DNA from: Tessaracoccus timonensis
GTDB taxonomy: Bacteria > Actinomycetota > Actinomycetes > Propionibacteriales > Propionibacteriaceae
DNA: 64,000 bases
Reading direction: 5' to 3'
Assembly: GCF_900343145.1 (NCBI RefSeq)
Contig: NZ_LT996886.1
Coordinates: 930,001 to 994,000 of the forward strand
Shown here: in pieces, positions 24,953-33,517 of the stretch
How positions within the stretch are numbered: position 1 is the stretch's first letter
Layout of the letters: each line of letters opens with the position of its first letter
Made by a program: the position numbers and the translations under genes
The notes under the pieces: generated by a model
The model's input: the letters and a program-made list of their open reading frames with translations, nothing else
The model's database searches: none
Told to the model about the DNA's origin: nothing

Positions 24953-27703
24953 TTACCATCCCGCCCCACCACTGGGAGGCTGATTGCCCCAGTTGGAGTT
25001 CGGCGGTTGTTGCCATTGTGACTGGCCGCCCGGCTGCCCGGGAGGCGGCGACTGCCAACCCGTCTGCGGCCCGCTCGAGGGCGACGGCCCTCCTTGCGGA
25101 TTCCAGCGGGTGGTGGATTGCGCGGGCGGGTTCGACCACGGGTCGGGCTGCCCACCTGCGGAAGGGCCGCCACCCCACGGGTCGCTCGTCGGGGGTTGCG
25201 CATCTGGCGGCAACCCCTCGCGGAGCTTCGCGACGGCGTCGCGGATGCGGCCGCGGATGTCGTCGGTGAGTTCGTTCAGGCCCGGCGCTCCGGGGCCGGT
25301 GAAGACGGTGACCGTCACGTCGCCAGAGGTGGGGCGATCGGGGTGCAGCGCCACCGTCCAGTTGCCCTGCACAGCCAGTGGCAGTTTGGCCTTGTCGCCG
25401 GCCGACGCGAGCGAGGTGCGCCCGCCTGCAGCCTTGCCGGGCTGCTCGACGACGACGTAGCCGGGCTCTGTGAGCGCCAGGCCCGTCTTGGCACGCAGCT
25501 GCACTCCCGCGACGTCGACCTTGCGGCGCCCATTGGCGAGCTGCGCAATCGACATGCGACTGAGATCGACATCCAGGCCGTTGTCGGTGAAGGCACGCGA
25601 ATCGTCGACAGGCCCGGTGAATTGCTGCGCCAGCACTGCGTTGCCGGGGATCTTCGACGTGAGGTACTTGCTCAGGTACAAGATGCCGATGGGGATCGCG
25701 ATGCCCAACAGCGTCACACCGATGAGCGTGCCCCACAGCACTGGCTGCGACGCCGGGCGCTGCATCTGGAGATCAAACTCGAGTTGCACCGGTGTGCCGG
25801 CCTTGGCACTGGGCGACTTGAGCCACACCTCCGTTTTGCCGACGAGCGCGCCGTGCCCGGTGCCGCTCGGGTCGAGTGTGAGCTCGAGCCCCGACGAGCT
25901 GCACGAGCCCTCGTCGGCGGCAGGAGAGCTCAGCTTCGCGGAATCGAGGCCCTTCGGGTATCCGGTGAACTGCGTCTTGTCGCCGAGCCAAACGCATCCT
26001 TCACCCTCGAGCGGCACCGTGACGGTAACCGGGTCGGCCTGCTCCGTCTCACCGAAGGACACCTTGGCGGGGATCGTCGGGAAATCCTCCGGCGGCGCGA
26101 CCGACAGCGGCACCATCACCCGGATGGGTTCCAGCTTGGTGCCTTCGACAGTCTTGCCCTCACCAGACCACGACTGCGTCGTGACGTTCAAGGTGATCCA
26201 CAGCTGCGCGCCACCGGCGGGTATCGAACCAGGGTCGAGTGTGATGGGTTCGGTGATCGTGGTCACCGGCTTGTCCTTGACGAGTTGGCGGGTCTCACCG
26301 TCGGAGCCAGTCAACGAGACGTCGAATCGGGACTCGTCGGACAGCGTGGCCGGATCGATCGTCTCGCCCTTGCTGCTCACCAAGCCGAGCTGCAGGTCGA
26401 CGGGTTTCGCGTCGGTGCGAATCGTGACGTCGTTACGGTTCGTCCACACCGGCTGCACGTCGCCGAAGAGCTGCAACGACGACTTCGCCAGCTCGTCGGT
26501 GTCGGTGGGCGCGACGAACACCAGCCCCCACGGGCCGATCCACTCCTCGCTCTGACCTTCGCGCTCCAGCACAAGCGTCAGTGTGCGGTCGGACAGCCAC
26601 TTCCAGCGCAGCGTCGCGCCGGGGACTTTCGCGTTGTCGCCGTCCTTCGGCATGGGCGTGAGGGCGCCGTCGCGAGTTTGCAACAGGACACGTCCACCGT
26701 CGACGGGAAGCTGCGTAATGGCTTGCACACGCCCGATCGAGCCGTCGAGGACGAACGTGCGGGTGCCTTCTGCGCAGGGCTCCTCGCCTTCCTTGCACAT
26801 GCCGGTTTCCTCAACACCGGACCCCTCGGATGCGGCTTCCGCAAACGCCCAGATGAGGTCGTCGATATCGGTGGCCATGGTGAACGTGCCAGGCTTTGGT
26901 TTCGTGATGTCACCGCACGGGATCGTCTCTGCTGCGGAGAATCCCTGCATGAGTTCGAACGTCTTCGGTTCGGAGTCGACGGCGAGCCCGATGCCGAGTG
27001 TGATGACGTCCATGCTGCGCAGCTGGTCGGCAACGCCGCCCGGGCGGCACATGTCCTCTTGCCCGTCCTTCACAGCCTGCGTGGTGTCCTGCTGCGACGC
27101 GAGCTTGTTGTCGGGCGAGTACGGTTTCGGGCCTCCCCACTTCTGCATCACGTCGGCGTTGGCGCGGGTGCCGATGGCGAAGCCGCCGTCGGAGAACCAC
27201 ACGACCATCGAGCAGTGGTCACCCTCAGCCTGCTGACGCTGGGCGAGCTCCTGGCGCGCACCGTCGACGGCTTTCCAGTAGTCGGTCTCCGGCCCGTTGC
27301 GACGCTCGGCGTAGGCGTCGAGGTCGGCGTTGATGGGGTCGAGGTGTTCGGCGTCGAGGTCGGTCCAGTCGAGCGTCTTGTGGAAGCTGTGGTCAAATCC
27401 GGCGAGCGCGATCTGCACGTTGGCTTCGGGCACGTCACCCAGGATTTCCGCGAGGCGGCTCACGAACAGCTTGCTGGCGGTCACTCGGGCGTTGTCCGGG
27501 TCGGTGTCTTTCAGCGAGCCGGACGTGTCGAACAGCAGCAGTACGCTGCCCTGCCCTCCACCTCGGGTGCAGCTCATAAACCGTGACGCGGGCGTCACCT
27601 CCGCGTCCTCGTCGGCGCGGGCGCTCGGTATGGCGAGCGGCGCAACGACCAGCCCGATAATGAGGGCCAACAGCAGCGTGCGCATGGCACGCAGACGTCT
27701 CAC
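24953..27703 (-). CDS. Exported vWA-domain protein with C-terminal membrane anchor and Pro/Gln-rich tail
   Basis: A 916-residue protein. It has a signal peptide (MRTLLLALIIGLVVAPLAIP, ending SARA before DEDAE). A von Willebrand A domain has the MIDAS motif DTSGS at about residue 70 and the downstream aspartate in VVWFSDGG. Extracytoplasmic beta domains with paired cysteines follow, then one transmembrane helix (GTLIGVTLLGIAIPIGILYL) near residue 695. The cytoplasmic region ends in a Pro/Gln/Gly/Trp-rich tail, GGAGW. GTG 27703 overlaps the upstream stop (GTGA) with GAGAGGGG in front; ATG 27685 is the alternative. A vWA outside and a disordered tail inside suggest signal transfer across the membrane to the tubulin-like and GTPase proteins (inference). 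Confidence 0.78.
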   Translation of the reverse strand: MRRLRAMRTLLLALIIGLVVAPLAIPSARADEDAEVTPASRFMSCTRGGGQGSVLLLFDTSGSLKDTDPDNARVTASKLFVSRLAEILGDVPEANVQIALAGFDHSFHKTLDWTDLDAEHLDPINADLDAYAERRNGPETDYWKAVDGARQELAQRQQAEGDHCSMVVWFSDGGFAIGTRANADVMQKWGGPKPYSPDNKLASQQDTTQAVKDGQEDMCRPGGVADQLRSMDVITLGIGLAVDSEPKTFELMQGFSAAETIPCGDITKPKPGTFTMATDIDDLIWAFAEAASEGSGVEETGMCKEGEEPCAEGTRTFVLDGSIGRVQAITQLPVDGGRVLLQTRDGALTPMPKDGDNAKVPGATLRWKWLSDRTLTLVLEREGQSEEWIGPWGLVFVAPTDTDELAKSSLQLFGDVQPVWTNRNDVTIRTDAKPVDLQLGLVSSKGETIDPATLSDESRFDVSLTGSDGETRQLVKDKPVTTITEPITLDPGSIPAGGAQLWITLNVTTQSWSGEGKTVEGTKLEPIRVMVPLSVAPPEDFPTIPAKVSFGETEQADPVTVTVPLEGEGCVWLGDKTQFTGYPKGLDSAKLSSPAADEGSCSSSGLELTLDPSGTGHGALVGKTEVWLKSPSAKAGTPVQLEFDLQMQRPASQPVLWGTLIGVTLLGIAIPIGILYLSKYLTSKIPGNAVLAQQFTGPVDDSRAFTDNGLDVDLSRMSIAQLANGRRKVDVAGVQLRAKTGLALTEPGYVVVEQPGKAAGGRTSLASAGDKAKLPLAVQGNWTVALHPDRPTSGDVTVTVFTGPGAPGLNELTDDIRGRIRDAVAKLREGLPPDAQPPTSDPWGGGPSAGGQPDPWSNPPAQSTTRWNPQGGPSPSSGPQTGWQSPPPGQPGGQSQWQQPPNSNWGNQPPSGGAGW

Positions 27704-28116
27704 GACCAAACCCCTCTCGCCACATCGTTGGCGATGAGCCACGCGGCGAGCGCGACGGCGACGAGCGCCAGCACGACGGCGACCCGTCGGCCCCACTCAG
27801 CCAACGCTGATGGCCGGTACCAGCCCGACTCGCGTTTCTTGCCATCGGCGGAGGTGAACAGCGCGACGGCGGTGATGGCCAGCGGCCCGGCAAGCACCCA
27901 CGCGACGAGCCCCATCGTGGCGCCGTGCCCAACGATGGCGAGCACGAGTGCTGCGAGCGAAAGCAGCACGCTGATGCCGAGCCACAACAACGGCGGGGTG
28001 TTCGGTTCCACGAATTCGACGGCACGCTGATCCGCTCCGAACGCAGCGGTCTGCGCCTGTGCGTCGTAGCGGGGCGGGGGCGTCGACCAGTCCCCATCCG
28101 AACCAGACCAAGTCAT
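27700..28116 (-). CDS. Small membrane protein, first gene of the tubulin/GTPase operon
   Basis: A 138-residue protein with a short soluble N-terminus (MTWSGSDGDWSTPPPRYD) and three probable transmembrane helices (LLWLGISVLLSLAALVLAIV; GLVAWVLAGPLAITAVALF; VAVVLALVAVALAAWLIA). ATG 28116 is preferred over the upstream start at 28146. It lies seven bases after TACAGT, and the N-terminal Pro-rich stretch then begins the protein. Its stop TGA lies within the GTG start of the vWA gene. No family recognised. Confidence 0.65.
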   Translation of the reverse strand: MTWSGSDGDWSTPPPRYDAQAQTAAFGADQRAVEFVEPNTPPLLWLGISVLLSLAALVLAIVGHGATMGLVAWVLAGPLAITAVALFTSADGKKRESGWYRPSALAEWGRRVAVVLALVAVALAAWLIANDVARGVWS

Positions 28117-28129
28117 GCTTTGCACTGTA
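28117..28129 (-). promoter_or_regulatory. Putative promoter -10 of the ten-gene operon
   Basis: On the minus strand TACAGT (28124-28129) is followed by seven bases and ATG 28116, with no Shine-Dalgarno. This suggests a leaderless operon mRNA. The 119-bp gap to 28236 must hold divergent promoters for this operon and the BCCT transporter. Confidence 0.4.
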
Positions 28130-28235
28130 GCGGAAGCCACCGACAATCCCGCAGAATCGCGCTCGACTTCGGCACACGATAGGGTCGAATGGCGCCAATG
28201 CGCACTCCCCCAATAACGACGAAGGTGATTTCTGC

Positions 28236-30029
28236 ATGTCTGAAACTCCCAAGACGGACGAGACGCACGAGGAGTTGAGCGCAGCCGACGAGCTTGCTTC
28301 GCTGTTGGCGACCGACACTCCCGCGCCGCACGCGACAGAGGAGGTGGAACTGCAATCTGAGGCTGACTCCCCCGTCGACTGGCTCATCGCCGGGCCTGCC
28401 ATCGCGATCACTATCGCGGTGGTGGCATGGGGCCTGCTCGCATCAGACTCGTTTGCGAATTTCGCCAGCTCGGCACTCGATTTCATCGTCACGAACTTCG
28501 GCTGGGCATTCGTGCTATTCAGCACGGTATTCGTCGTGTTTGTGCTGGTGGTTGCCTTCAGCAACTTCGGGCGCATCAAGCTTGGCGGCAACGAGGAAGA
28601 ACCAGAGTTCAACACCATCAGCTGGGTAGCGATGATGTTTGCCGCCGGCATGGGCATCGGCCTCATGTTCTACGGCGCCTCCGAGCCGCTCACCTTCTAC
28701 CGCGACGGCGTGCCCGGCCACGGCACACACGAAGTGATGCCCGCCATGGCCACCGCCATGTTCCACTGGACGCTCCACCCCTGGGCCATGTACGCCATCG
28801 TCGGCCTGGCCATTGCGTACTCGACGTTCCGCATCGGCCGCAAGCAGCTGCTCAGCCAGGCATTCGTTCCGCTGATCGGCGAGAAGCTCGCCGGCGGCTG
28901 GCTCGGACGAGTCATCGACGTGCTCGCAATTTTCGCGACGGTGTTCGGCACCGCCTGCTCGCTCGGCCTGGGTGCGCTACAGATTGGCGCAGGGCTGAAG
29001 GCATCGGGGCTGATCGAAAACCCGGGTCAGTGGGTTGTCATCGGTATTGTGCTGGTGCTCACGCTGGCCTTCCTGTTGTCTGCCATGTCGGGTGTGAGCA
29101 AGGGCATTCAGTACCTGTCGAACACCAACATGGTGCTCGCAGCCATCCTCGCGATCTTCGTATTCATCCTCGGCCCCACCGTCTCAGTGCTGAATCTCAT
29201 CCCCGGCTCGATCGGCGCCTACCTGTCCGGATTCTTCGAGATGGCGAGCCGTACCGCCGAGACCGCCGACGGCACGGCCGGAGGCTTCCTTGCTGGCTGG
29301 ACCATCTTCTACTGGGCCTGGTGGATCTCCTGGAGCCCCTTCGTCGGCATGTTCGTCGCACGCATTTCGCGCGGCCGCACCATTCGTGAGTTCTGCCTGA
29401 CGGTGCTGTTCGTCCCCGCGGCTGTGTCCACCGTCTGGTTCGCGATCTTCGGTGGCACCGCCATCCACATGGAACGTGAGGGGAACTCCATCTGGGGTGA
29501 CGGTTCGGCCCAGACCCAGCTGTTCAACCTGTTGCATCAGCTGCCGGGCGGATTCGTCACGGGCATCGTCGCGATGATCCTGCTAGCGACGTTCTTCATC
29601 ACCTCGGCCGACTCCGCGTCGACGGTGATGGGCTCCATGTCGCAAAACGGGCGCTCCGACGCGTCGCCTGGCCTCTCCGCCCTGTGGGGCGTCATGACCG
29701 CGCTGATTGGTCTCACCCTGCTGCTGTCTGGCGGTAACGATGCGCTGTCCAACCTGCAGAACGTGACCATCATCGCGGCGAGCCCCTTCCTGCTCGTGCT
29801 CGTGTTCTTGATGCCGGCCATCGTGAAGGCACTGCGTGCAGACATCATCTACGTCGAGCTTCGCGAAAACCAGGCGTTCCAGCGCAAGCTCGCGCGCGAG
29901 CGTCGCCTCCACCGCGAGCACCTGGAAATCGAGCGCCAGAAGGCGCGTTTCGCCAAGCTGCGTCCGGGCCGTCGCGCGCCGAATGCCGACGGGGAAGCCA
30001 CCGTCGAGCACACCTCGTCGCCTCAGTAA
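28236..30029 (+). CDS. BCCT-family osmolyte transporter (betaine/choline/carnitine type)
   Basis: A 597-residue, 12-TM secondary transporter. Family motifs are visible: the Gly-rich [19 protein letters not shown] of TM3, [20 protein letters not shown], and the aromatic signature [20 protein letters not shown] of TM8. An acidic N-terminal tail (about 45 residues) and a long C-terminal tail rich in Arg and Lys ([18 protein letters not shown]) resemble the osmosensing termini of BetP, so Na+-coupled compatible-solute uptake activated by osmotic stress is likely. The SD AAGGTGA precedes ATG 28236. It diverges from the tubulin/GTPase operon and is followed by a 107-bp palindrome that could end transcription. 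Confidence 0.93.
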   Translation: MSETPKTDETHEELSAADELASLLATDTPAPHATEEVELQSEADSPVDWLIAGPAIAITIAVVAWGLLASDSFANFASSALDFIVTNFGWAFVLFSTVFVVFVLVVAFSNFGRIKLGGNEEEPEFNTISWVAMMFAAGMGIGLMFYGASEPLTFYRDGVPGHGTHEVMPAMATAMFHWTLHPWAMYAIVGLAIAYSTFRIGRKQLLSQAFVPLIGEKLAGGWLGRVIDVLAIFATVFGTACSLGLGALQIGAGLKASGLIENPGQWVVIGIVLVLTLAFLLSAMSGVSKGIQYLSNTNMVLAAILAIFVFILGPTVSVLNLIPGSIGAYLSGFFEMASRTAETADGTAGGFLAGWTIFYWAWWISWSPFVGMFVARISRGRTIREFCLTVLFVPAAVSTVWFAIFGGTAIHMEREGNSIWGDGSAQTQLFNLLHQLPGGFVTGIVAMILLATFFITSADSASTVMGSMSQNGRSDASPGLSALWGVMTALIGLTLLLSGGNDALSNLQNVTIIAASPFLLVLVFLMPAIVKALRADIIYVELRENQAFQRKLARERRLHREHLEIERQKARFAKLRPGRRAPNADGEATVEHTSSPQ

Positions 30030-30040
30030 CGCAGGCAGGT

Positions 30041-30147
30041 GCAACCTGTGCGGCTCAGTTGCGGATCAATGTTCCTTTGCTTCCCGACGGTGCCTCGTCG
30101 CGCAGAAGCGTTGGACACATGTGCCGCGACTGAGCCGCACAGGTTGC
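30041..30147. repeat. 107-bp palindromic element (24-bp arms)
   Basis: Arms at 30041-30064 and 30124-30147 begin with GCAACCTGTGCGGCTCAGT and differ at one position. The loop is about 59 bp. It lies between the convergent BCCT and rhomboid genes, so it may also terminate transcription. Its inner-to-outer sequence CCGCGACTGAGC is shared with the palindrome at 45735-45807. Confidence 0.85.
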
Positions 30148-30180
30148 TAGTGCCCCGCCGGCGGGAGGGGCGCCGTCGGT

Positions 30181-31074
30181 TTAGGTGAAGCGCAGGAGCG
30201 CGATGGCGATGATGGCTGCGACGGCGGCCGCGCCCAACACGCCGATCAGCGTCCATTCCCAGCGACGCTGCTTCCTCGGCAGGTGCACCATGAGGGCGGT
30301 GATCGCGACGCCACCCAGCAGCCCGCCGAGGTGCCCCTCCCAGGAGACGTTCGGCACCATGAACGTGAGCACCACGTTGAGGCCGAGCCAGATGAGGATG
30401 CTCCTGAGCCCTTCTGGGTGGCGTTGTTTCAGCGCGACGACGAGGAAGGCGCCCATGAGGCCGAAGATGGCGCCGGATGCGCCGAGCGTGCCACCGAAGG
30501 GCGCACTGAAGAGCATCACGAGCGCGCTCGCGGTAATGGCCGAGAAGAAGTACATCGCGAGGAAGCGGGCGCGGCCAAACACCATCTCCACCTGGGGGCC
30601 CAGCACCCACAGCGCCATCATGTTGAACATGATGTGCCAGGGCTGAACGTGGGTGAATGCGCTCGTCAGCACCTGCCAGAATGCGCCAGTGGCGACGCCG
30701 GGGATCCACGTCGAACCGTGTGTGGCGCAGCCGGCGGGGTCGGTCAAGATGATCTGGCTGGAGCCGTAGGGGCAGATGCCGTACGGCGTGAGCGCGAGGT
30801 GCTCGATGAGCGGGCTGCTTCCCATGCCGGTTGCCAAGATGACCAGCCAGACTGCGACGTTCACGCTGATGAGCACCAGCGACGTGACGTGGTTCGGCTG
30901 CACGCGACGCGTCTTGAGCTGCGCTTTCGGCTGCGGGTTCGCGCGCACGCACTCGGGGCAGTGGAAGCCGACGGAGCCTTGAATCATGCAGTCCGGGCAA
31001 ATCGGGCGCTCACAACGCTGGCAGACGATTCGCGCGGCGCGCTCTGGGTGGCGGTAACAAGATTGGGCGTCCAT
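30181..31074 (-). CDS. Rhomboid-family intramembrane serine protease with N-terminal zinc finger
   Basis: A 297-residue protein. The N-terminus has a B-box/double zinc-ribbon (CYRHPERAARIVCQRCERPI, then CPDC and FHCPEC). This is followed by six or seven transmembrane helices. Rhomboid motifs are present: HIMFNMMALWVLGPQVE in TM2, the catalytic serine in GASGAIFGLMGAF, and the catalytic histidine in EGHLGGLLGG. It cleaves membrane-protein substrates within the bilayer; substrates are unknown. ATG 31074 was taken as the start, with a TTG nine bases upstream as an alternative. It is convergent with the BCCT gene. Confidence 0.9.
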   Translation of the reverse strand: MDAQSCYRHPERAARIVCQRCERPICPDCMIQGSVGFHCPECVRANPQPKAQLKTRRVQPNHVTSLVLISVNVAVWLVILATGMGSSPLIEHLALTPYGICPYGSSQIILTDPAGCATHGSTWIPGVATGAFWQVLTSAFTHVQPWHIMFNMMALWVLGPQVEMVFGRARFLAMYFFSAITASALVMLFSAPFGGTLGASGAIFGLMGAFLVVALKQRHPEGLRSILIWLGLNVVLTFMVPNVSWEGHLGGLLGGVAITALMVHLPRKQRRWEWTLIGVLGAAAVAAIIAIALLRFT

Positions 31075-31150
31075 CGTCGACAAGTATGCCCCACGCCGAC
31101 GAGCTCACCTGCGGCGGTTGCGGCGAACGTCGGCGGGTGGAACGCGTCGG

Positions 31151-31165
31151 TACTGTGTTCTCATG
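31151..31165 (+). promoter_or_regulatory. Putative leaderless promoter of the YibE/F gene
   Basis: TACTGT (31151-31156) lies six bases before ATG 31163, without a Shine-Dalgarno. Confidence 0.45.
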
Positions 31166-32386
31166 ATGCATTCACATTCCCATGGCGACGTGCAGATTGA
31201 GGTGGGCACGAAAGCGAAGGCCTGGCTGATCGGCTTTCTCGTGCTGCTCGCGGTGCTGACCGTCGCGGGAATCATCTGGCTGTGGCCGTCGTCGAGTGAG
31301 ATGCGGGAAGGCATCCACCACGTGCCCGCCGCCGAAGGGGTGATTGAGACCAGCGGGCGCATCACGCGCGTCGAGCCGACGTGTGAGGGGCAGTTCGATA
31401 CGTCGAGCGGGCAGGTGGCGTGCGTGACGTACGAGATCACCGTGCTTGGAGGGCCCGACGAGGGTTCGACGCAGCGCGTCGAGGTGACGGGCCCGCAGTC
31501 GTCGGCAGGGCTTCGCGCGGGGGACGTCGTGCAGGTGTCTCGCATCGACGCCGCTGACAGCGTGTTTTACGCTTACCGCGGCATCGACCGCACGCCTGTG
31601 TTCATCGTTCTCGCCGTGCTCTTCGTCATCGCGGTGATCACCGTCGCGAGGTGGAAGGGGTTGTTCGCGCTCGTCGGGTTGGTGGTTGCGGGGGCGGTGC
31701 TCGTGCGGTTCATCATCCCCGGCATCCTGCTGGGGAAACCGGGCGTGCTCGTGGCGATCGTCGGCTCCACGGCCATCATGTTCGTGGTGCTCTACGTGGC
31801 GCACGGCATATCTATCCGTACCTCGACGGCGCTCGCCGGCACCATGCTGGGGCTGCTCGTCACGGCGGGGCTTGGCTCCGCCAGCGTGTACCTCGCGAAG
31901 CTCACGGGCTTCGCGGAGGAGACGGAGTGGGATCTGCAAAACCTCGCACCGGGCCTCGATTTTCGGCAGCTGCTCATCGCTGGGCTGATTATCGGCGGGT
32001 TGGGTGTCCTGAACGACACCACCATTACCCAAGCCTCGGCCGTGTTCGAGCTGCGTGCCGCGGCGCCGACGATGCGTCGTCGGGAGATTTTCTCGTCGGG
32101 CATGCGGATCGGGCGCGACCACATCGCGTCGACGATCTACACCATCGTGTTCGCCTACGCGGGCAGTGCGCTGGTAGTGATCATGCTCGTCTACTTCACG
32201 TCCACTTCGCTGCTCATCACCATCAACCAGGAGATGTTCGCGAGCGAGATTGTGCGCACGCTGGGGTCGTCGATCGGGCTGATCTTGTCGGTGCCTATCA
32301 CGACGGGGATCGCTGCCCTGACCGTCGGGCCGGCCTCCCTCCCGCACCCCGACTACGCCCCTCGCCCCGCGAGGGCGGCCGAGTGA
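31163..32386 (+). CDS. YibE/F-family membrane protein
   Basis: A 407-residue protein. It begins MMHSHSHGDVQIEVGTKAKA (His-rich), followed by one TM helix and an extracytoplasmic beta domain (residues about 50-135, with the pair C...C in PTCEGQFDTSSGQVACVTYE). Six or so TM helices follow. The YibE/F signature region is GGLGVLNDTTITQASAVFEL, with FSSGMRIGRDHIASTIYTIV after it. The function of the family is unknown, though some members are linked to metal or peptide transport. The frame continues 15 codons upstream of the chosen ATG, but the -10 spacing favours 31163. Confidence 0.85.
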   Translation: MMHSHSHGDVQIEVGTKAKAWLIGFLVLLAVLTVAGIIWLWPSSSEMREGIHHVPAAEGVIETSGRITRVEPTCEGQFDTSSGQVACVTYEITVLGGPDEGSTQRVEVTGPQSSAGLRAGDVVQVSRIDAADSVFYAYRGIDRTPVFIVLAVLFVIAVITVARWKGLFALVGLVVAGAVLVRFIIPGILLGKPGVLVAIVGSTAIMFVVLYVAHGISIRTSTALAGTMLGLLVTAGLGSASVYLAKLTGFAEETEWDLQNLAPGLDFRQLLIAGLIIGGLGVLNDTTITQASAVFELRAAAPTMRRREIFSSGMRIGRDHIASTIYTIVFAYAGSALVVIMLVYFTSTSLLITINQEMFASEIVRTLGSSIGLILSVPITTGIAALTVGPASLPHPDYAPRPARAAE

Positions 32387-32393
32387 GCGTCGC

Positions 32394-32603
32394 TCAGTTC
32401 TTCGGCTCCTCGAAGCGCCGCAGAATTGCGCCGGAGTGGTCGTAGGCGACGATGCCCGCCTGCGCGAGCTCCTCGCCGGACTCCGCCTTGGCGTTCGCTG
32501 CATCGGCACTGTCAGCCTCAATGATAACGAAGTGTCCGATACCGCGCTCAGCATCTTGTCGTGTCACCCCGCTAGGGTTGTTCTGGTCAAAGAAGAAGTA
32601 CAT
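32394..32603 (-). CDS. Small phage-like protein (DUF7296-like)
   Basis: A 69-residue protein starting MYFFFDQNNPSG, with GIGHFVIIEADSADAANAKA. This pattern resembles small actinophage proteins of the DUF7296 type (QNNSGG... followed by a VIIEAD strand). Those usually end with a CxxC tail, which is absent here. AAAGGA precedes the ATG. It follows the 32688-33335 gene on the same strand after a 14-bp-stem inverted repeat, and is convergent with the YibE/F gene. The function is unknown. Confidence 0.6.
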   Translation of the reverse strand: MYFFFDQNNPSGVTRQDAERGIGHFVIIEADSADAANAKAESGEELAQAGIVAYDHSGAILRRFEEPKN

Positions 32604-32622
32604 GCCTCGTCCTTTCTGAGGA

Positions 32623-32684
32623 AGCACCGGGTGTGGGGAGCAAACAGAACAGAAGGAGACAAAGACAACCACACCCGGTGCTCG
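32623..32684. terminator. Inverted repeat between the two phage-like genes
   Basis: Perfect 14-bp arms (AGCACCGGGTGTGG and its complement CCACACCCGGTGCT) lie around a 33-bp loop, directly after the stop of the 32688-33335 gene. It could be a terminator, attenuator or recombination site. A related stem (33478-33508) follows the primase fragment at the same distance. Confidence 0.5.
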
Positions 32685-32687
32685 CAT

Positions 32688-33335
32688 CTACAGTGTCGGT
32701 CGAGCTGCTTCTTCGGCAAGTTCTTCCGAGGTCCAGACCTTGTTCATGGGGCCTGGACGAGACAGCAGGTAGTTATGCGCAAACTGATTCCTGTCGTAGT
32801 GGTCGAAAGGCCTGACCACGAAGCAGCGCCCGCCAGACTTGCTGAACACGTTGGGCACCCACTCCTCGATATGCCCACCATCCAGAATAAACCCGGCGTA
32901 CGAGGCCACGACAATGGACTTGTTGTCCACCAAGAAGTCGGTATCCTCCTGACTCACACGCCAATGTCCGGTGACTCGAAGCGAGCCCTCCATAATCTGT
33001 GCCCAGATGTCCTCCGACACGTTGCGGCGGACTTCATCGAGCACATCGCTGTACCGCGCCCATGTGGCGTCGAAATACAGAGAAGGACGAGCCTCATGCT
33101 CTTCGACTCCCATAGAACAGACCAGAGCCTTTTGGCCCGCTCCGATGGTGAGCGGGTTATTGCGAGCAGAGGCCAAGTACCCAATGTCCCAGCCCGAGTA
33201 CTGCTGATTGCGCTGGTTGGCGCCATCTGCTGAGACAAGGTTAAGGTCGATGAGTTTGGCCATTGTATTCGGCCCAACTCCGAGGATGTCCTTGGCAGTC
33301 TCAAAGCCGTAGGTAGCACTGTCAAAACCGTGCAT
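32688..33335 (-). CDS. Unknown protein, probably phage- or element-derived
   Basis: A 215-residue protein with an excellent ribosome binding site (AAGGAG, seven bases before ATG 33335). The N-terminal 45 residues look like a helix-turn-helix or MerR-like wing (FETAKDILGVGPNTMAKLID), suggesting DNA binding. The rest has mixed strands and helices without a known motif. It ends RPTL, and its last codons are part of a repeat shared with the end of the truncated primase gene upstream. Context with a primase fragment and a DUF7296-like protein suggests phage or integrative-element origin. Confidence 0.55.
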   Translation of the reverse strand: MHGFDSATYGFETAKDILGVGPNTMAKLIDLNLVSADGANQRNQQYSGWDIGYLASARNNPLTIGAGQKALVCSMGVEEHEARPSLYFDATWARYSDVLDEVRRNVSEDIWAQIMEGSLRVTGHWRVSQEDTDFLVDNKSIVVASYAGFILDGGHIEEWVPNVFSKSGGRCFVVRPFDHYDRNQFAHNYLLSRPGPMNKVWTSEELAEEAARPTL

Positions 33336-33477
33336 AATTTTCTCCTTACATTTGGTGGCAATTGCCACGACATGGGGATTGCAATTTGCTGGATACGGCT
33401 GGTTTGCCGCTCCGTTATCCAGTTAAGCACGACGCACTTGGCATGTCAAGTGGGACTAGGTGGACTCACATAGTCGC

Positions 33478-33508
33478 GCCGGTGAGGGGGACCACAAACC
33501 CTCACCGG
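33478..33508. terminator. Inverted repeat after the primase fragment
   Basis: The 12-bp arms CGCCGGTGAGGG and CCCTCACCGGCG are separated by a short loop, beginning about 10 bases past the primase stop (minus strand). The sequence between stop and stem matches that downstream of 32688. Confidence 0.5.
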
Positions 33509-33517
33509 CGCTTGCAC

